Source: Glandiceps talaboti
Taxonomy: Eukaryota > Hemichordata > Enteropneusta > Spengelidae
DNA: 64,000 nucleotides
NCBI RefSeq assembly: GCF_964340395.1
Contig: NC_135567.1
Span: 19,463,806-19,527,805 of the forward strand
Reading direction: 5' to 3'
Below, piece after piece: positions 13,201 to 22,585 of this stretch (positions are counted from its first letter, which is position 1; each line of letters begins with the position of its first letter). The position numbers and the translations under genes are program-made. The notes under the pieces are model-generated. The model worked only from the letters and a program-made list of their open reading frames with translations, was not told the origin of the DNA and did no database searches.

Positions 13201-15840
13201 CACGATCGGGGCGATTTTCCAATCGGATTTTTTACATGTGATTTTCAGCGTAAAATTCAAAATTTCAACATGGCCGAAGCAAAACTGTCTCCCCTAACAT
13301 CGTTTACAACTTAAATAAAGGTGCTGTTCATAGAAATTTTCAATAAATTTTGACTGTCGATACATTGTTTTATACAAGGACATGGCTGTGTGAACTCAAA
13401 ACAGTTTATGTAGGGATCAGATTGCCGCAACGTTAGTTCAAAGTTCCGACTGCATATTTGCTCTTGAGGATAAGCATGTCGGCAAAAAGCGCCACTTTGG
13501 CATCCCGATTCGGACTCGCATACCTCCAACTTGTGGTCATTTTTTATTGATTTTGGGCATAAATTTAGTGGTAATTTTTTGTTGTTCTGTCAAATAATGA
13601 ATTATATTTACTCAAACTAACTTTTCAAAAGGTATTGAGGTGACGACTTCAGATATTTTAGAACACTTTCATTGCCGGTGCGGCACAGACTATTGCGTCG
13701 TAATCGGATTAGTGAGCCGTTAATTAATTTCGTTCAAATTATTATGACATAAAATAACATTTTTTATCAAATTTTCGCCCATTTTGACCATACAACCAGA
13801 ATATATTTGTTTTATAGGAACATGAATGTTGGTATTTTGTATTTTATTTGTGATATAAATGTATTGTTTATTTGTGATATGACAATAAATAAGCAACACA
13901 CATTTTTTTTAACGAAATTTTATCATTTTAACCCAAATTCTAGCTGTATATTTGATGTTTGGATGTGTGTAATTGGAAGTGTAATGTAGAAAATTTATTT
14001 GGCTTTAAAATGATACCTAATTTTCAAAGATTAGGCAATTCTAAGTATTTTTATATCAATTTGATAACATAACACTCACTCATACTTTTATTATGTGTAT
14101 GCTAATGAGGGGCCTAGTGGATAGCATACAGTCCCATGGGGAGAATAGTGGTGAAAGAGTTAAAGGTTACTATAGCTCAAGGAAGGTAGAACACAGTAGA
14201 AACCTGTCAAGCATGGCAGCCGAGATGGCAAGGACGATGTGTACTTGCTTGATAGTGGGGAAAACACAGCACGGTAGAAACCTGTCAAGCGTGGCAGGCG
14301 AGATGGCAAGGACGGTGTGTACTTGCTTGATAGTGGGGAAAACACAGCACGGTAGAAACCTGTCAAGCGTGGCAGGCGAGATGGCAAGGACGATGTGTAC
14401 TTGCTTGATAGTGGGGAAAACACAGCACGGTAGAAACCTGTCAAGCGTGGCAGGCTAGATGGCAAGGACGGTGTGTACTTGCTTGATAGTGGGGAAAACA
14501 CAGCACGGTAGAAACCTGTCAAGCATGGCAGCCAAGATGGCAAGGACGATGTGTACTTGCTTGATAGTAGGGAGAACACAGCATGGTAGAAACCTGTCAT
14601 GCATGGCAGCCTAGATGGCAAGGACGGCATTTGCACCATGCTTTCTCTATAGTGAGGAGAACACAGCACATCAGAAACCTGTCATGCATGGCAGCCTAGA
14701 TGGCAGGGACGATGTTTGCACCATGCTTTCTCTACAGTGGGGAAAACAGACTCACGACAGCATGGATTCCAGACTTCTCACTAAGTTTCCAGTATGGCTA
14801 ACAAAGTCCTAGTGTTGAGACTACCTATTGAGTTTGAATGTGAAGATCTCCTTACCAATGACGGGTAAAGTGATCTCCATAGTCAAAGCCAACAGACAGC
14901 CTCTAGACTAACTCAGACCTTACACTTTGGGCGTTGTCCTAGAAACGTGATAGGTCAAAGGTCAACAAATTTGAAATGAGATATTGGCTAGCTAAGTAAA
15001 TTGATCTGTTATATTTTATGGAACTATGAGAGCTTTGGTAAAAAGTGACAAACTAGGTTTTATTTTATGGAATTTTTTAACTTGCAACTTGAAATCTGTC
15101 TGGCATAGTTACATTGATGATAGTCTAGTTCCTATACGGTATCATTACCATTTACATCTCCACACATAGTCTAGTTCCTATACAGTATCGTTATCATTTA
15201 CACCTCTACTCACTTTAGTTAGAAACCACGTTGGCATCCAGACTACGTTGATGAAGATGTTGGTAAAATGTTACTAATTATGTACATCAATGTGTTTTAT
15301 TTTAAGGAATTTTGACGTCGGTAACTTAAATCTGTCTGGCACAGTTAAATTGATGAATACTGGGTGTTGTACCAGATACATCTAATAAAGTTTTGATAGC
15401 AGCATCATTAATCATGGGACAGTTATGTCTACTGACAGCTTTCTTGAGTCTACTGTATGGAGGGTGTATTCAACATCAATGGGTCAGTCTGAGTGATTTA
15501 CACAATTCAACATACACACAAGCACACATGCACATACACACAAACACACATGCACATACACATAAACACACATGCACATACACACAAACACACATGCACA
15601 TACACACAAACACACATGCACATACACACAAACACACATGCACATACACATAAACACACATGCACATACACATAAACACACATGCACATACACATAAACA
15701 CACATGCACATACACATAAACACACATGCACATACACATAAACACACATGCACATACACATAAACACACATGCACATACACAAACACACAAACACATTGG
15801 CATGATATTCCTGAGAAAGCAGAGCCAACTTTATCCAGAT

Positions 15841-15898
<58 letters not shown>

Positions 15899-18518
15899 AC
15901 ACACACGCACGCACGCACACACGCACACATTCATGTGCACACTTTAGTGATTCATGTACTACAGAACATGCATGTGTATGTACGGACATACACACTTACA
16001 TACACGATACATATATGTACACAGTGAGACACTCACATACCTACCTACATACATACCTACCTACATACATACCTACATACATACATACATACATACATAC
16101 ATACATTCACACACACACACACACATACATACATACACATACATACATACATACATACATACATACATACATACACACATGCATACATACATACATACAT
16201 ACATACATACATACATACATACATACATACATACATACGTACATACATTCACAGACAGACAGACATGTACTGAGAATAAGTCAACCTTCTCGTTCTATGT
16301 TGACCCCTTAGCATGAGGTAAAATGCTATTACACGTACTGAAAATAAGTCAGCCTTCTTGTGCTAGGCTAGTTTGACTCCCTAGCATGAGGTGAAATGAT
16401 ATTACAGGTACTGAGAATATGTCAACAGAATTTACCAGTAGTTAGCAAAGGTAATACTCTCAATACACACTAGAAATGTAACAATCAAAGACAACAAAGT
16501 TTGGCTATCATTAGAGGGCACACTCTACTCTCAATAAAAATCACAAAGATTGTCATATTCAAATAAAGATAAACCACCAAAAACAGCAATGTTCCAAACT
16601 TAGTACATTTAACTGTATGTTAACATTAAATCAGGCATTCATAAATACAAAGTGATAACCACAAATAAAGACTGCTATTGACATCCAAAACACTACCACT
16701 ATGGAACTCACGACATCAAGAAGTTCACTGTGCACAAAACATACAGGCCTTGAAAACTGCACTGAATGCTATCAGAACTTGGGCTCCTTAGTACTTTGAT
16801 ATTATTGCCCCACACGCGACCCTTAACTACATATGACAACCCTATTGGTACTACTTTGCACAACAATGCAACCGTTTTACTAGTCTGTGAGTATGTGTGA
16901 ATAACCTAACTGTGTCCTAAAACATGATACTATTGTTTTTAACTGCACAATGGAAGGGAATTCCCTTCCTTTGTTTGAGTAGTCAGTAGACAAAGATAGT
17001 TAGCTAATTTACATTACAATATACTAAATATAGGATTGTGATTTGCATAACAATAGTCTACATTGTTACAGCAAACAATAATGGTATATAAACACAACAG
17101 TGAGAGCTCCACTGACAGACATGTAATTCTATACATCGTATACAATGCCCCCCTATTTAAAATGCCATGCTTTGGTTTAGCTAAATCACATTACATTACT
17201 AACAAGAAAATTACTGGTACACATGCCAGCAGGGCTCTAAATTAACCGTTTTCTTTGGTAGCCCGAGTATTGTGACCTGTAGTCTGATATTCCTGAACTG
17301 AAAACAGATTTCCTCTATTGGAAATATTTATTTTATTAAAATACTTTCATGTCCATAAATCTTCCATCTTCATCACATAATCAGTGGTAGCCTGAGTGGG
17401 CTACCAGCTGCAAATTATGGTAGCCCCATGACAAGAATTGGTAGTCTGTGGACATGGGACTATGGTATCCCCATGACAAGAATTGGTAGTCTGTGGGCCG
17501 GGCATAATGGGAACTACTGTTAATTTTAAGCTCTGTATAAACTTACTAACAAATACAAATGACTTTGCCTTGTAGTTTCATTCATGTAACATGACAATTT
17601 TACATTCAGACTTCAAAATGCAAATGAAACCACGACATTGGTGCTGTGTCAAGTTCATGTGTAATCTTTTCATTAGCAGCCTGCACTATACAAGAATAGC
17701 TATGCTTATCACTGTTCAAGGCCACTGGGTAAGGGATCCTACTGTCTTTACTGTGTCTCTGTTATTGTTTAATAGTCTAGCGTTGATAATTTGTCTATCT
17801 TTGTGTCAACAACATACTGTCCCATGAGTGAAACCTACATCATTTCTACTATATATGGACATCATAAACACATGGTCAAATATTCCACTAACTTTAGCAC
17901 AAATATTACACAAATTAGATGTGACACAAATCTTAAAAGGTAGAAGTCACATTACATAAACTTGTTACATTGTACATAAAATAATATTTACAAATGTTTA
18001 CACACAAAAAACTTCATAACAAAATTCAACTTATTCCAATACAGATTCAAACATATCTCTTTGTAAGTTGGGGAGGGGGGGGGGGGGGGGGGGTAGAAGG
18101 GGCGGGGCTTTGATATATTATCATAGAACCATATTTTAGACCATACATACATACATACATACATACGCACACACACACACACAAAATACACATACATACA
18201 TACATACACACGCATACATACATACATACATACGTACACAAAATACACATACATACACACACACGCATACATACATACATACATACATACATACATGCAC
18301 ACACATACACACATACATACATACATACATACATACATACATACATACATACATACATACATACATACATACATACATACATACATACATACATACAGGA
18401 ATTAAATCTTATTATAGAAGCACAAGATTTTTCTTTTAACACACTTCAATAGAACTCAATTTATGCAATTAACATTTCTCCCCATGAACACACACACACA
18501 TACACACACGCATACACG

Positions 18519-18562
<44 letters not shown>

Positions 18563-21500
18563 GGAAATCAAAATGTACTGTGGAAGTATGTTCTTTCCTT
18601 AACATACATGTACTTCACTGGTATATTCTGTCACATGTATTTGATGCACACTGCGGACACAACCTTACAAACAATCAGAACTAGAAGCACACTTACACCT
18701 ACCAAAAAAATTGTGAAATTCCAATTACACTCAATTTTAGAATAGGTGGGGCTGCTAGCTTTTTATCTTATTTCATTTTTTTTTTCCATATGTGAGTGTC
18801 TAGTTCAGGTAGTTATATTTTCCGTTGATCTCAATACGGTCTCTGTGTTATTGGTTTCTTCCCATCAGATGTACAGCCATTACAGACTGGAAGAATAGTT
18901 TTATATTGTCTTTTCACGTTGATGTCAGTTTCCACATCCACTTTTTCTGGAGAGACTTCACAATTTTTGTGATTTTATTAATTTTTTCTTGAATATATAC
19001 AAAAAAGTTTAGGATGAACATGAAAAACTAGGTGGGGTCAGGTAACCGGAACCAAACAATTTTTTTTATTAGGCCTTGCATTAAATCATAAAATTAGGTG
19101 CCCCATCATAAAAATACAATCCAAACTGTACATACAAATAAACCCAAAGCTGTCCTGTTCTTTACACAGATGAAGATAGACTTACAGATTATAACACTGA
19201 GTACAGACTGGGCTTCAAATTCCCATTAGTCAGGGAGACACAGACCAGGACACAGACTACTAAACATCATATCTAGACACATACATGTAGACTGCTAAAT
19301 TAGCAGTAGTCCAGGACACAGACTACCAAACATTGTATCTGGACTACCAAATTAGCAGTAGTCCAGGAGACACAGACCAGGACACAGACTACTAAACATC
19401 ATATCTAGACACATACATGTAGACTGCTAAATTAGCAGTAGTCCAGGACACATAGACTACTAAACATTGTATCTAAACTACCAAATTAGCAGTAGTCCAG
19501 GACATATACACTACTAAACATTGTATCTAGACGACCAAATTAGCAGTAGTCCAGGAGACACAGACCAGGACACAGACTACTAAACATTGCATCTAAACTA
19601 CCAAATTAGCAGTAGTCCAGGAGACACAGACTACTAAACATTGTATCTAGACTATCAAATTAGCAGTAGTCCAGGGCACATAGACTATTAAATATTGTAT
19701 CTAGACTACCAAATTAGCAGTAGTCCAGGACACATAGACTACTAAACATTGTATCTAGACTACCAAATTTGCAGTAGTCCAGGACACATAGACTACTAAA
19801 CATTGTATCTAGACTATCAAATTAGCAGTAGTCCAGGACACACAGACTACTAAACATTGTATCTAGACTATCAAATTAGCAGTAGTCCAGGACACATAGA
19901 CTACTAAACATTGTATCTAGACTACCAAATCAGCAGTAGTCCAGGACACACAGACAACTAAACATTGTATCTAGACTACCAAATTAGCAGTAGTCCAGGA
20001 CACATAGACTACTAAACAGTGTATCTAGACTATCAAATTAGCAGTAGTCCAGGACACACAGACTACTAAACATTGTATCTAGATTATCAAATTAGCAGTA
20101 GTCCAGGACACACAGACTACTAAACATTGCATCTAGACTATCAAATTAGCAGTAGTCCAGGACACATAGACTATTGAACATTGTATCTTGACAACCAAAT
20201 TATAACATGATAGTCTGTTAGACCACTAGATATCAAATGGATATTGTAGCTGAAACAGTTCACTTGACTAACTCCGTCTACCACATGTAGAAATAAAATT
20301 TATTCAAACTTTGATTGGTTTGTTTTGATTCACTAACGTCTGACCCGACATAAATTACTTCAACACTTCCATTTTTTGAACAATTATAATTCGAACAAAA
20401 GTACATTGTGAAAATGTTTGAAATTCTTTTGTAATCATTTGGTGTCCTTACACACAATACTCTATTGTAATTCTACTTCACCCAAGCACTTTATGCAAAG
20501 CAGTGTGCCGTCTAATGATTGTCAAATTCTGTCAAAATGAGGAAAATGCATTTGTAATGTAAGTGATGGGGTAGACACTAAATTCTGGTGTGTTACTAGA
20601 AATTGTATGTGTCAGTGGCGCATCAAATTGCCTAAGAGGGCAGTTAGCCCTCTAATGATAGCCAAATTTTGTTGTTGCTAGTCAAAATGATAAAAACTGG
20701 ATTTCTTGTGAGTCACCACATAGTAAGAGATAGGAGAACACCAAATTTTGATGTGTCACTAGAAACTGTGCATCAGTCAAACTGGCTAAGAAGACACACT
20801 CACCACATAGTAAGAGATACGAGAACACCAAATTTTGGTGTGTCTATAGAAACTGTGCATCAGTATAACACATCAAATTGGCTTAGTAGGCACACTGATG
20901 CGGAGTCTAATTTCAAATGAAAGAAGTTGTAATATTGTATAATATATAATCATAAAATAATTTTCACTAATTTTAACCATAAAGTAAAATAAGTCAATTT
21001 TTAAATCCACCTTGATAGAACACTCACAATAACATTTGAATTACAAATAAAAATTTCTAACTAGTATCAAAAATAATTTTGGTGTTGAATCCAATATTAT
21101 AACATCTCATTTTGTTTCTATCTTATAATTAGCATCCCATTTCAATTAGGAGTTTAAATTATCAATAAAAAAATTTTTAAATTAAAAATAAAATGCATGA
21201 GAATAATTTTCCTTTTCAGGCCATAAGATTTGAAGACTGATTTAGATTGAATATAATCCTATATTTGATTGGCCTAATATATATCTCACTCTTGCAATAT
21301 TTGCTCTGACTATTAAATCGACCTATCAGCTGATGGAAAAGGAACAGTATTCCATGCAGCCATGACAACGCACTGCTGTGAAAATGACACATACCTGAAC
21401 TCCTGGTCAAATAATTACATAAACCAATGGTGAAATTTGCATTAATTTGATTGGCTTAAAGAAATTGTGAATGGGCTATGTGAATTATCTTCAAATCCTT

Positions 21501-22585
21501 TTATATAAGTTGGCGACATTTTTTCAACCATACATATTACAATACCTTGAGACTTATCATTATAAGCCCTGGTCTTTCTAAACACAATTATTACATTAAA
21601 ACCATTCTTAAAACAAATTCAGAATATCAAAATCGTGCAAATAATCCAACCCAATGATAACTAAACACACAGGGTGCCTAGTATTACGACCTCAGAATCT
21701 ATGATATAATTTTCTTTTTCCGTTTTTTATGCATATATCTAAATTATGAGATACTTAGCTTCTCTGTTCCATAAAAAAACAAAAACAAAATCATTTTTTT
21801 TATTGAGACCGTGAATAATGATTTGGTTGCGGAAACAGCGAGTACGTACCGTTTACAACTGTGCGTTCTAATTCATTAGTGGAACTGTCAGGACACACTA
21901 TACCCTTATTTTATAGGTCAAGACCGTCAAACCAGGGGAAAATGGACTATTTGCTTTCTATTTTAATTCACTTGTCAATCGATCATTCATGTAGCTGGGG
22001 GAAATCTGTGAGGAAAAAAGTGTGTGAATTTGAGGGGCAATTAATGAGGGGGAGGGTTTATATAATAGATTTACTCACTATTGAATTCTGGTTTTTATAT
22101 TGAATCTTGAGTGTATCCATTGCCCGGATCATGGAATTCATCGCCATGAAAATGTTTTGGTACACCAGTTTCGTGAACGTTTTTCGATCTTCTTCTGTAT
22201 ATCCAGCACCGTGGATAATTCGCATCTGCTTTATAAATGTGCTCTTTCCACTCTCTCCCGTCCCTGTTTATTAGGGAAAAAACAGGAAAAGAAATAGATG
22301 TGATGCGAATATGTCGACATTTCGAACATGTCAGTGTATCTTTCTGTATCGTCCATGAACAACATGGCGGACAGAGCTACATACATTATCATCGCATCGC
22401 GGGAAAATTTTATCAAGTGTGATCACACATTTCAATATTTATAAATATAAAAAAATACTGAACTTACCAAGTAAAAGGAGTTTGAGCTCGCGACGGGCAT
22501 CTCTTTTATCTTTACGAAGTTGTTTTTCAATTTCTTGGTTAATACGTTTTTGCTCTTTCGCCTCCTCGCTTAGACAACACGCCAT
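1021..22585 (-). CDS. GNAQ: Gq-class G protein alpha subunit, 5' part (coding exons 1-4)
   Basis: Heterotrimeric G protein alpha subunit of the Gq/11 class. By family knowledge it couples GPCRs to phospholipase C-beta at the inner plasma membrane. Coding exons: 22585-22468, 22263-22079, 4318-4164, 1149-1021; together 195 complete codons of about 353. The joined frame starts [10 protein letters not shown], with Cys3/Cys4 as likely palmitoylation sites. It holds the P-loop GTGESGKS (residues 40-47), the helical-domain block [17 protein letters not shown], and switch I RVPTTGI with the cholera-toxin-type Arg at 177. Exons 2-4 are 185, 155 and 129 nt, the lengths I recall for vertebrate GNAQ/GNA11. 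All junctions are GT..AG and in phase. There is no MTLESI-type N-terminal extension. Switch II and the C-terminus must lie left of base 1. The symbol is by class only; orthology to GNAQ rather than GNA11 or GNA14 is not resolved. Confidence 0.95.
1180..1225 (+). repeat. (AATC)n microsatellite
   Basis: Tetranucleotide run beside Gq exon 4, in intron 3. Confidence 0.9.
1374..2708. mobile_element. Inverted-repeat element E carrying a large 45/32-bp minisatellite
   Basis: Roughly the first 170 bp match the element at 17231-17534 (for example ATTCCTGAACTGAAA and TTTCCTCTATTGGAAATA). A tandem array follows from about 1545 to 2690. The 45-bp unit contains GACAAGAATTGGTAGTCTGT and GGACATGGGACTATGGTAGC. 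A 32-bp variant lacks the ATGGTAGCCCCAT part and is grouped in the first units and near 2270-2560. The right end GTTAATTTGGAGCCCT matches the inverted left end AGGGCTCTAAATTAAC of the other copy; the left end here is degraded. Long reading frames across it are by-products of the 45-bp period. Confidence 0.8.
2850..3095 (+). repeat. Four ~65-70 bp degenerate tandem units
   Basis: Each unit has CAACATA(T/C)CGAAGGTGT-like, CAGCTCTGTCA and TTCCAGGGTTTTATAC. Nothing else is visible from here to the family A element at 3513. Confidence 0.75.
3513..3869. mobile_element. Miniature inverted-repeat element, family A, copy 1
   Basis: About 355 bp. Family ends are AGGCCTAA plus an A/T run plus TGGTTCCGGTTACC at one side and AATCGGAACCACA plus a T run plus TTAGGCC at the other. 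Interior landmarks are CAATCTGTAATGGCTGTACA and CTGAACTAGACACTCAC. In Gq intron 3. Confidence 0.8.
4164..4318 (-). CDS. GNAQ: Gq alpha coding exon 3 (helical domain)
   Basis: 155 nt if the acceptor CTACAG ending at 4319 is used. A second in-frame acceptor, TTTCACAG ending at 4328, would lengthen the exon by 9 nt (Glu-Leu-Gln). The shorter form matches the conserved length and aligns [10 protein letters not shown] with the vertebrate AHAQLVREVD block. It contains [17 protein letters not shown] and ends TA|GTAAGT, splitting a Tyr codon. Confidence 0.93.
4319..4327 (-). promoter_or_regulatory. In-frame tandem 3' splice acceptors of Gq exon 3
   Basis: The minus-strand acceptor region reads TTTCACAG, then GAACTACAG, then GAACAC. 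Both AGs keep the frame and differ by three codons (ELQ). The upstream AG has the better pyrimidine run; the downstream AG gives the conserved exon length. Which one is used, or whether both are, cannot be told from DNA alone. Confidence 0.6.
4370..5000 (+). repeat. Degenerate repeats ending in AGAGGGCGCT
   Basis: Seven or more diverged units spaced roughly 80-130 bp, each with GAGGGCGCT(A/G)T and often GTCACATGACAAGATACAGA. Between 5001 and 5280 I see nothing. Confidence 0.65.
5285..5612 (+). repeat. ~80-95 bp tandem units (TAAAATTTACCACAGTTGCC)
   Basis: Four to five units with GTAGGTAAAATTTACCACAG, CATTTTACCAGGGTTCTCT and AGTGTTTTTGGGTGGTAAG. The following stretch to about 6384 shows no feature that I can name. 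Confidence 0.75.
6385..6790 (+). repeat. 31-bp minisatellite, about 13 units
   Basis: Unit contains AACATAATTTGTTTGTAAAT and GGTAACATTGT, with few substitutions and single-base indels. Reading frames across it are spurious. Confidence 0.9.
6791..8140. other. Gq intron 2 stretch without gene
   Basis: A/T-rich intronic DNA with poly-T runs near 7400 and 7500. A segment at about 7540-7640 ends AAAGATTAATAAATAAATAAA, which looks like the tail of a retroposon. No exon or RNA gene seen. Confidence 0.5.
8141..8515 (+). repeat. G-rich ~30-bp minisatellite
   Basis: Irregular units with GTATTTGTTTGTTCACAGGG and TGGGGAGGTGGGA. The G-runs (GGTGGGG, GGGAGGTGGG) sit on the plus strand. Confidence 0.85.
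8866..9452 (+). repeat. 54-bp minisatellite, array 1
   Basis: About 11 units containing AGCAGTAGTCCAGGACACAT and ACTACTAAACATTGTATCTA. The same unit forms a second, larger array at 19240-20205 in the same intron. Confidence 0.9.
9940..10195 (+). repeat. Degenerate ~65-75 bp units (GGTCACATTGAAAGGGTC)
   Basis: Four diverged units each with GGTCACATTGAAAG and AAGAGTAGAGGT-like words. From 10196 to 10663 there is a CCTGGTAACAGAAAGGGG motif also found at 11245-11365, and nothing else I recognise. Confidence 0.6.
10664..10908. mobile_element. Miniature inverted-repeat element, family D, copy 2
   Basis: Same element as at 174-403 in the opposite orientation (starts near TAGGAAACTTGCAATCC, ends TGCAAGTTCCCTA). 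Inside Gq intron 2. Confidence 0.8.
11370..11549. mobile_element. Family A element, truncated, reverse orientation
   Basis: Keeps only the part from the TATATTGTCTTTT motif to the end GGTAACCGGAACCAAACAA and GGCCTTA. Confidence 0.75.
11550..12532. other. Gq intron 2 stretch without gene
   Basis: Contains TTGATTGATTGATTTTATTT at about 11651-11670, typical of the inverted tail of a retroposed element. Otherwise unremarkable A/T-rich DNA. Confidence 0.45.
12533..14159. mobile_element. piggyBac-like non-autonomous element flanked by TTAA
   Basis: The left boundary is TTAA (12529-12532) followed by CCCTTTTACCACGAGAAC. The right boundary is GTGGTGAAAGAG followed by TTAA (14160-14163). Inverted, the right end reads CTCTTTCACCAC, matching the left at 10 of the first 12 bases. 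TTAA duplication with a CCY..-type end is the hallmark of piggyBac-class elements. About 1.63 kb, with no transposase-like reading frame. Just inside the left end is a 26-bp direct repeat, twice CACGAGAACCCGGTATACC plus GGGACGC, each containing the palindrome CCCGGTATACCGGG. Confidence 0.7.
14190..14748 (+). repeat. 78-bp minisatellite, about 7 units
   Basis: Unit words are CACGGTAGAAACCTGTCAAG, GGCAGGCGAGATGGCAAGGA and GTACTTGCTTGATAGTGGGG. The last two units switch to TTTGCACCATGCTTTCTC. Because 78 is divisible by three, both strands look open (121 and 169 codons); there is no other coding sign. Confidence 0.88.
14950..15395. repeat. Two diverged ~250-bp direct repeats
   Basis: GTTTTATTTTATGGAATTTT and AAATCTGTCTGGCATAGTTA near 15055-15115 recur as GTTTTATTTTAAGGAATTTT and AAATCTGTCTGGCACAGTTA near 15293-15350. 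Confidence 0.6.
15505..15800 (+). repeat. 22-bp CA-rich minisatellite
   Basis: About 13 units of ACACACATGCACATACACA(T/C)AA. A clean higher-order form of a CA repeat. Confidence 0.9.
15840..16255 (+). repeat. (CA)n followed by (CATA)n microsatellites
   Basis: A (CA)n tract at 15841-15895 passes into CACG units, then about 20 bp past 16030 into long (CATA)n with CCTA variants, ending with three CAGA units. Confidence 0.92.
16471..16524. mobile_element. Family B element, terminal fragment
   Basis: Only the end TTTGGCTATCATTAGAGGGC plus about 30 bp of interior remains. Confidence 0.65.
16525..17230. other. Gq intron 2 stretch without gene
   Basis: Ordinary intronic sequence; no repeat, exon or RNA gene identified. 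Confidence 0.4.
17231..17534. mobile_element. Inverted-repeat element E with only two minisatellite units
   Basis: Starts AGGGCTCTAAATTAACCG and ends GTTAATTTTAAGCTCT, an imperfect 16-bp terminal inverted repeat. It encloses the same leader as 1374-1545 and two copies of the GACAAGAATTGGTAGTCTGT unit. It looks like the short, near-ancestral form of the 1.3-kb version at 1374. Confidence 0.8.
18067..18092 (+). repeat. Poly-G tract
   Basis: An almost unbroken run of about 25 G. The bases from 17535 to here show no other feature. Confidence 0.9.
18145..18400 (+). repeat. (CATA)n microsatellite with CACG blocks
   Basis: Roughly 250 bp of CATA units interrupted by CACACACACA and two AAAATACACATACATA phrases. 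A (CA)n tract follows at 18487-18560. Confidence 0.92.
18701..19077. mobile_element. Family A element, reverse orientation
   Basis: Full-length copy, including TGTACAGCCATTACAGA, GTGAGTGTCTAGTTCAGG and the terminal GGTAACCGGAACCAAACAA with ATTAGGCCTT. Confidence 0.8.
19240..20205 (+). repeat. 54-bp minisatellite, array 2
   Basis: About 18 units with the core AGCAGTAGTCCAGGACACA. More varied than array 1: units differ by 'GAGACACAGACCAGGACACA' insertions near the start and by TATCAAATT versus TACCAAATT variants. Confidence 0.88.
20501..20897. mobile_element. Cluster of family B elements
   Basis: About two and a half tandem or nested copies. Repeated landmarks are CAGTGTGCC, CACCACATAGTAAGAGATA, ACACCAAATTTT and the end GGCACACTG at 20897. 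Confidence 0.75.
20898..22078. other. Gq intron 2, first 1.2 kb
   Basis: A/T-rich sequence between the family B cluster and exon 2; no feature seen beyond poly-A/T runs. Confidence 0.4.
22079..22263 (-). CDS. GNAQ: Gq alpha coding exon 2 (P-loop)
   Basis: 185 nt. The acceptor is AATAAACAG and the donor GTGAGT. It encodes [18 protein letters not shown], then the start of the helical domain ([20 protein letters not shown]), ending YKNQNSI at a codon boundary. The intron to exon 1 is only 204 bp, whereas the next intron is 17.8 kb. Confidence 0.95.
22468..22585 (-). CDS. GNAQ: Gq alpha coding exon 1
   Basis: 118 nt encoding the amphipathic N-terminal helix and the LKLLLL strand before the P-loop. 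The start was chosen at MACC: its context AACAAAATGG is strong, and the only upstream in-frame start-like codon is a TTG. The donor is G|GTAAGT at 22467-22466 and splits the first Gly of the P-loop. Confidence 0.95.

Noticed and set aside
12201-13989. Short frames inside and beside the TTAA-flanked element
   Set aside because: None resembles a transposase or shows the catalytic Asp pattern of piggyBac; treated as noncoding filler.
14093-14669. 121- and 169-codon frames with 26-residue repeats
   Set aside because: By-product of the 78-bp array in Gq intron 2.
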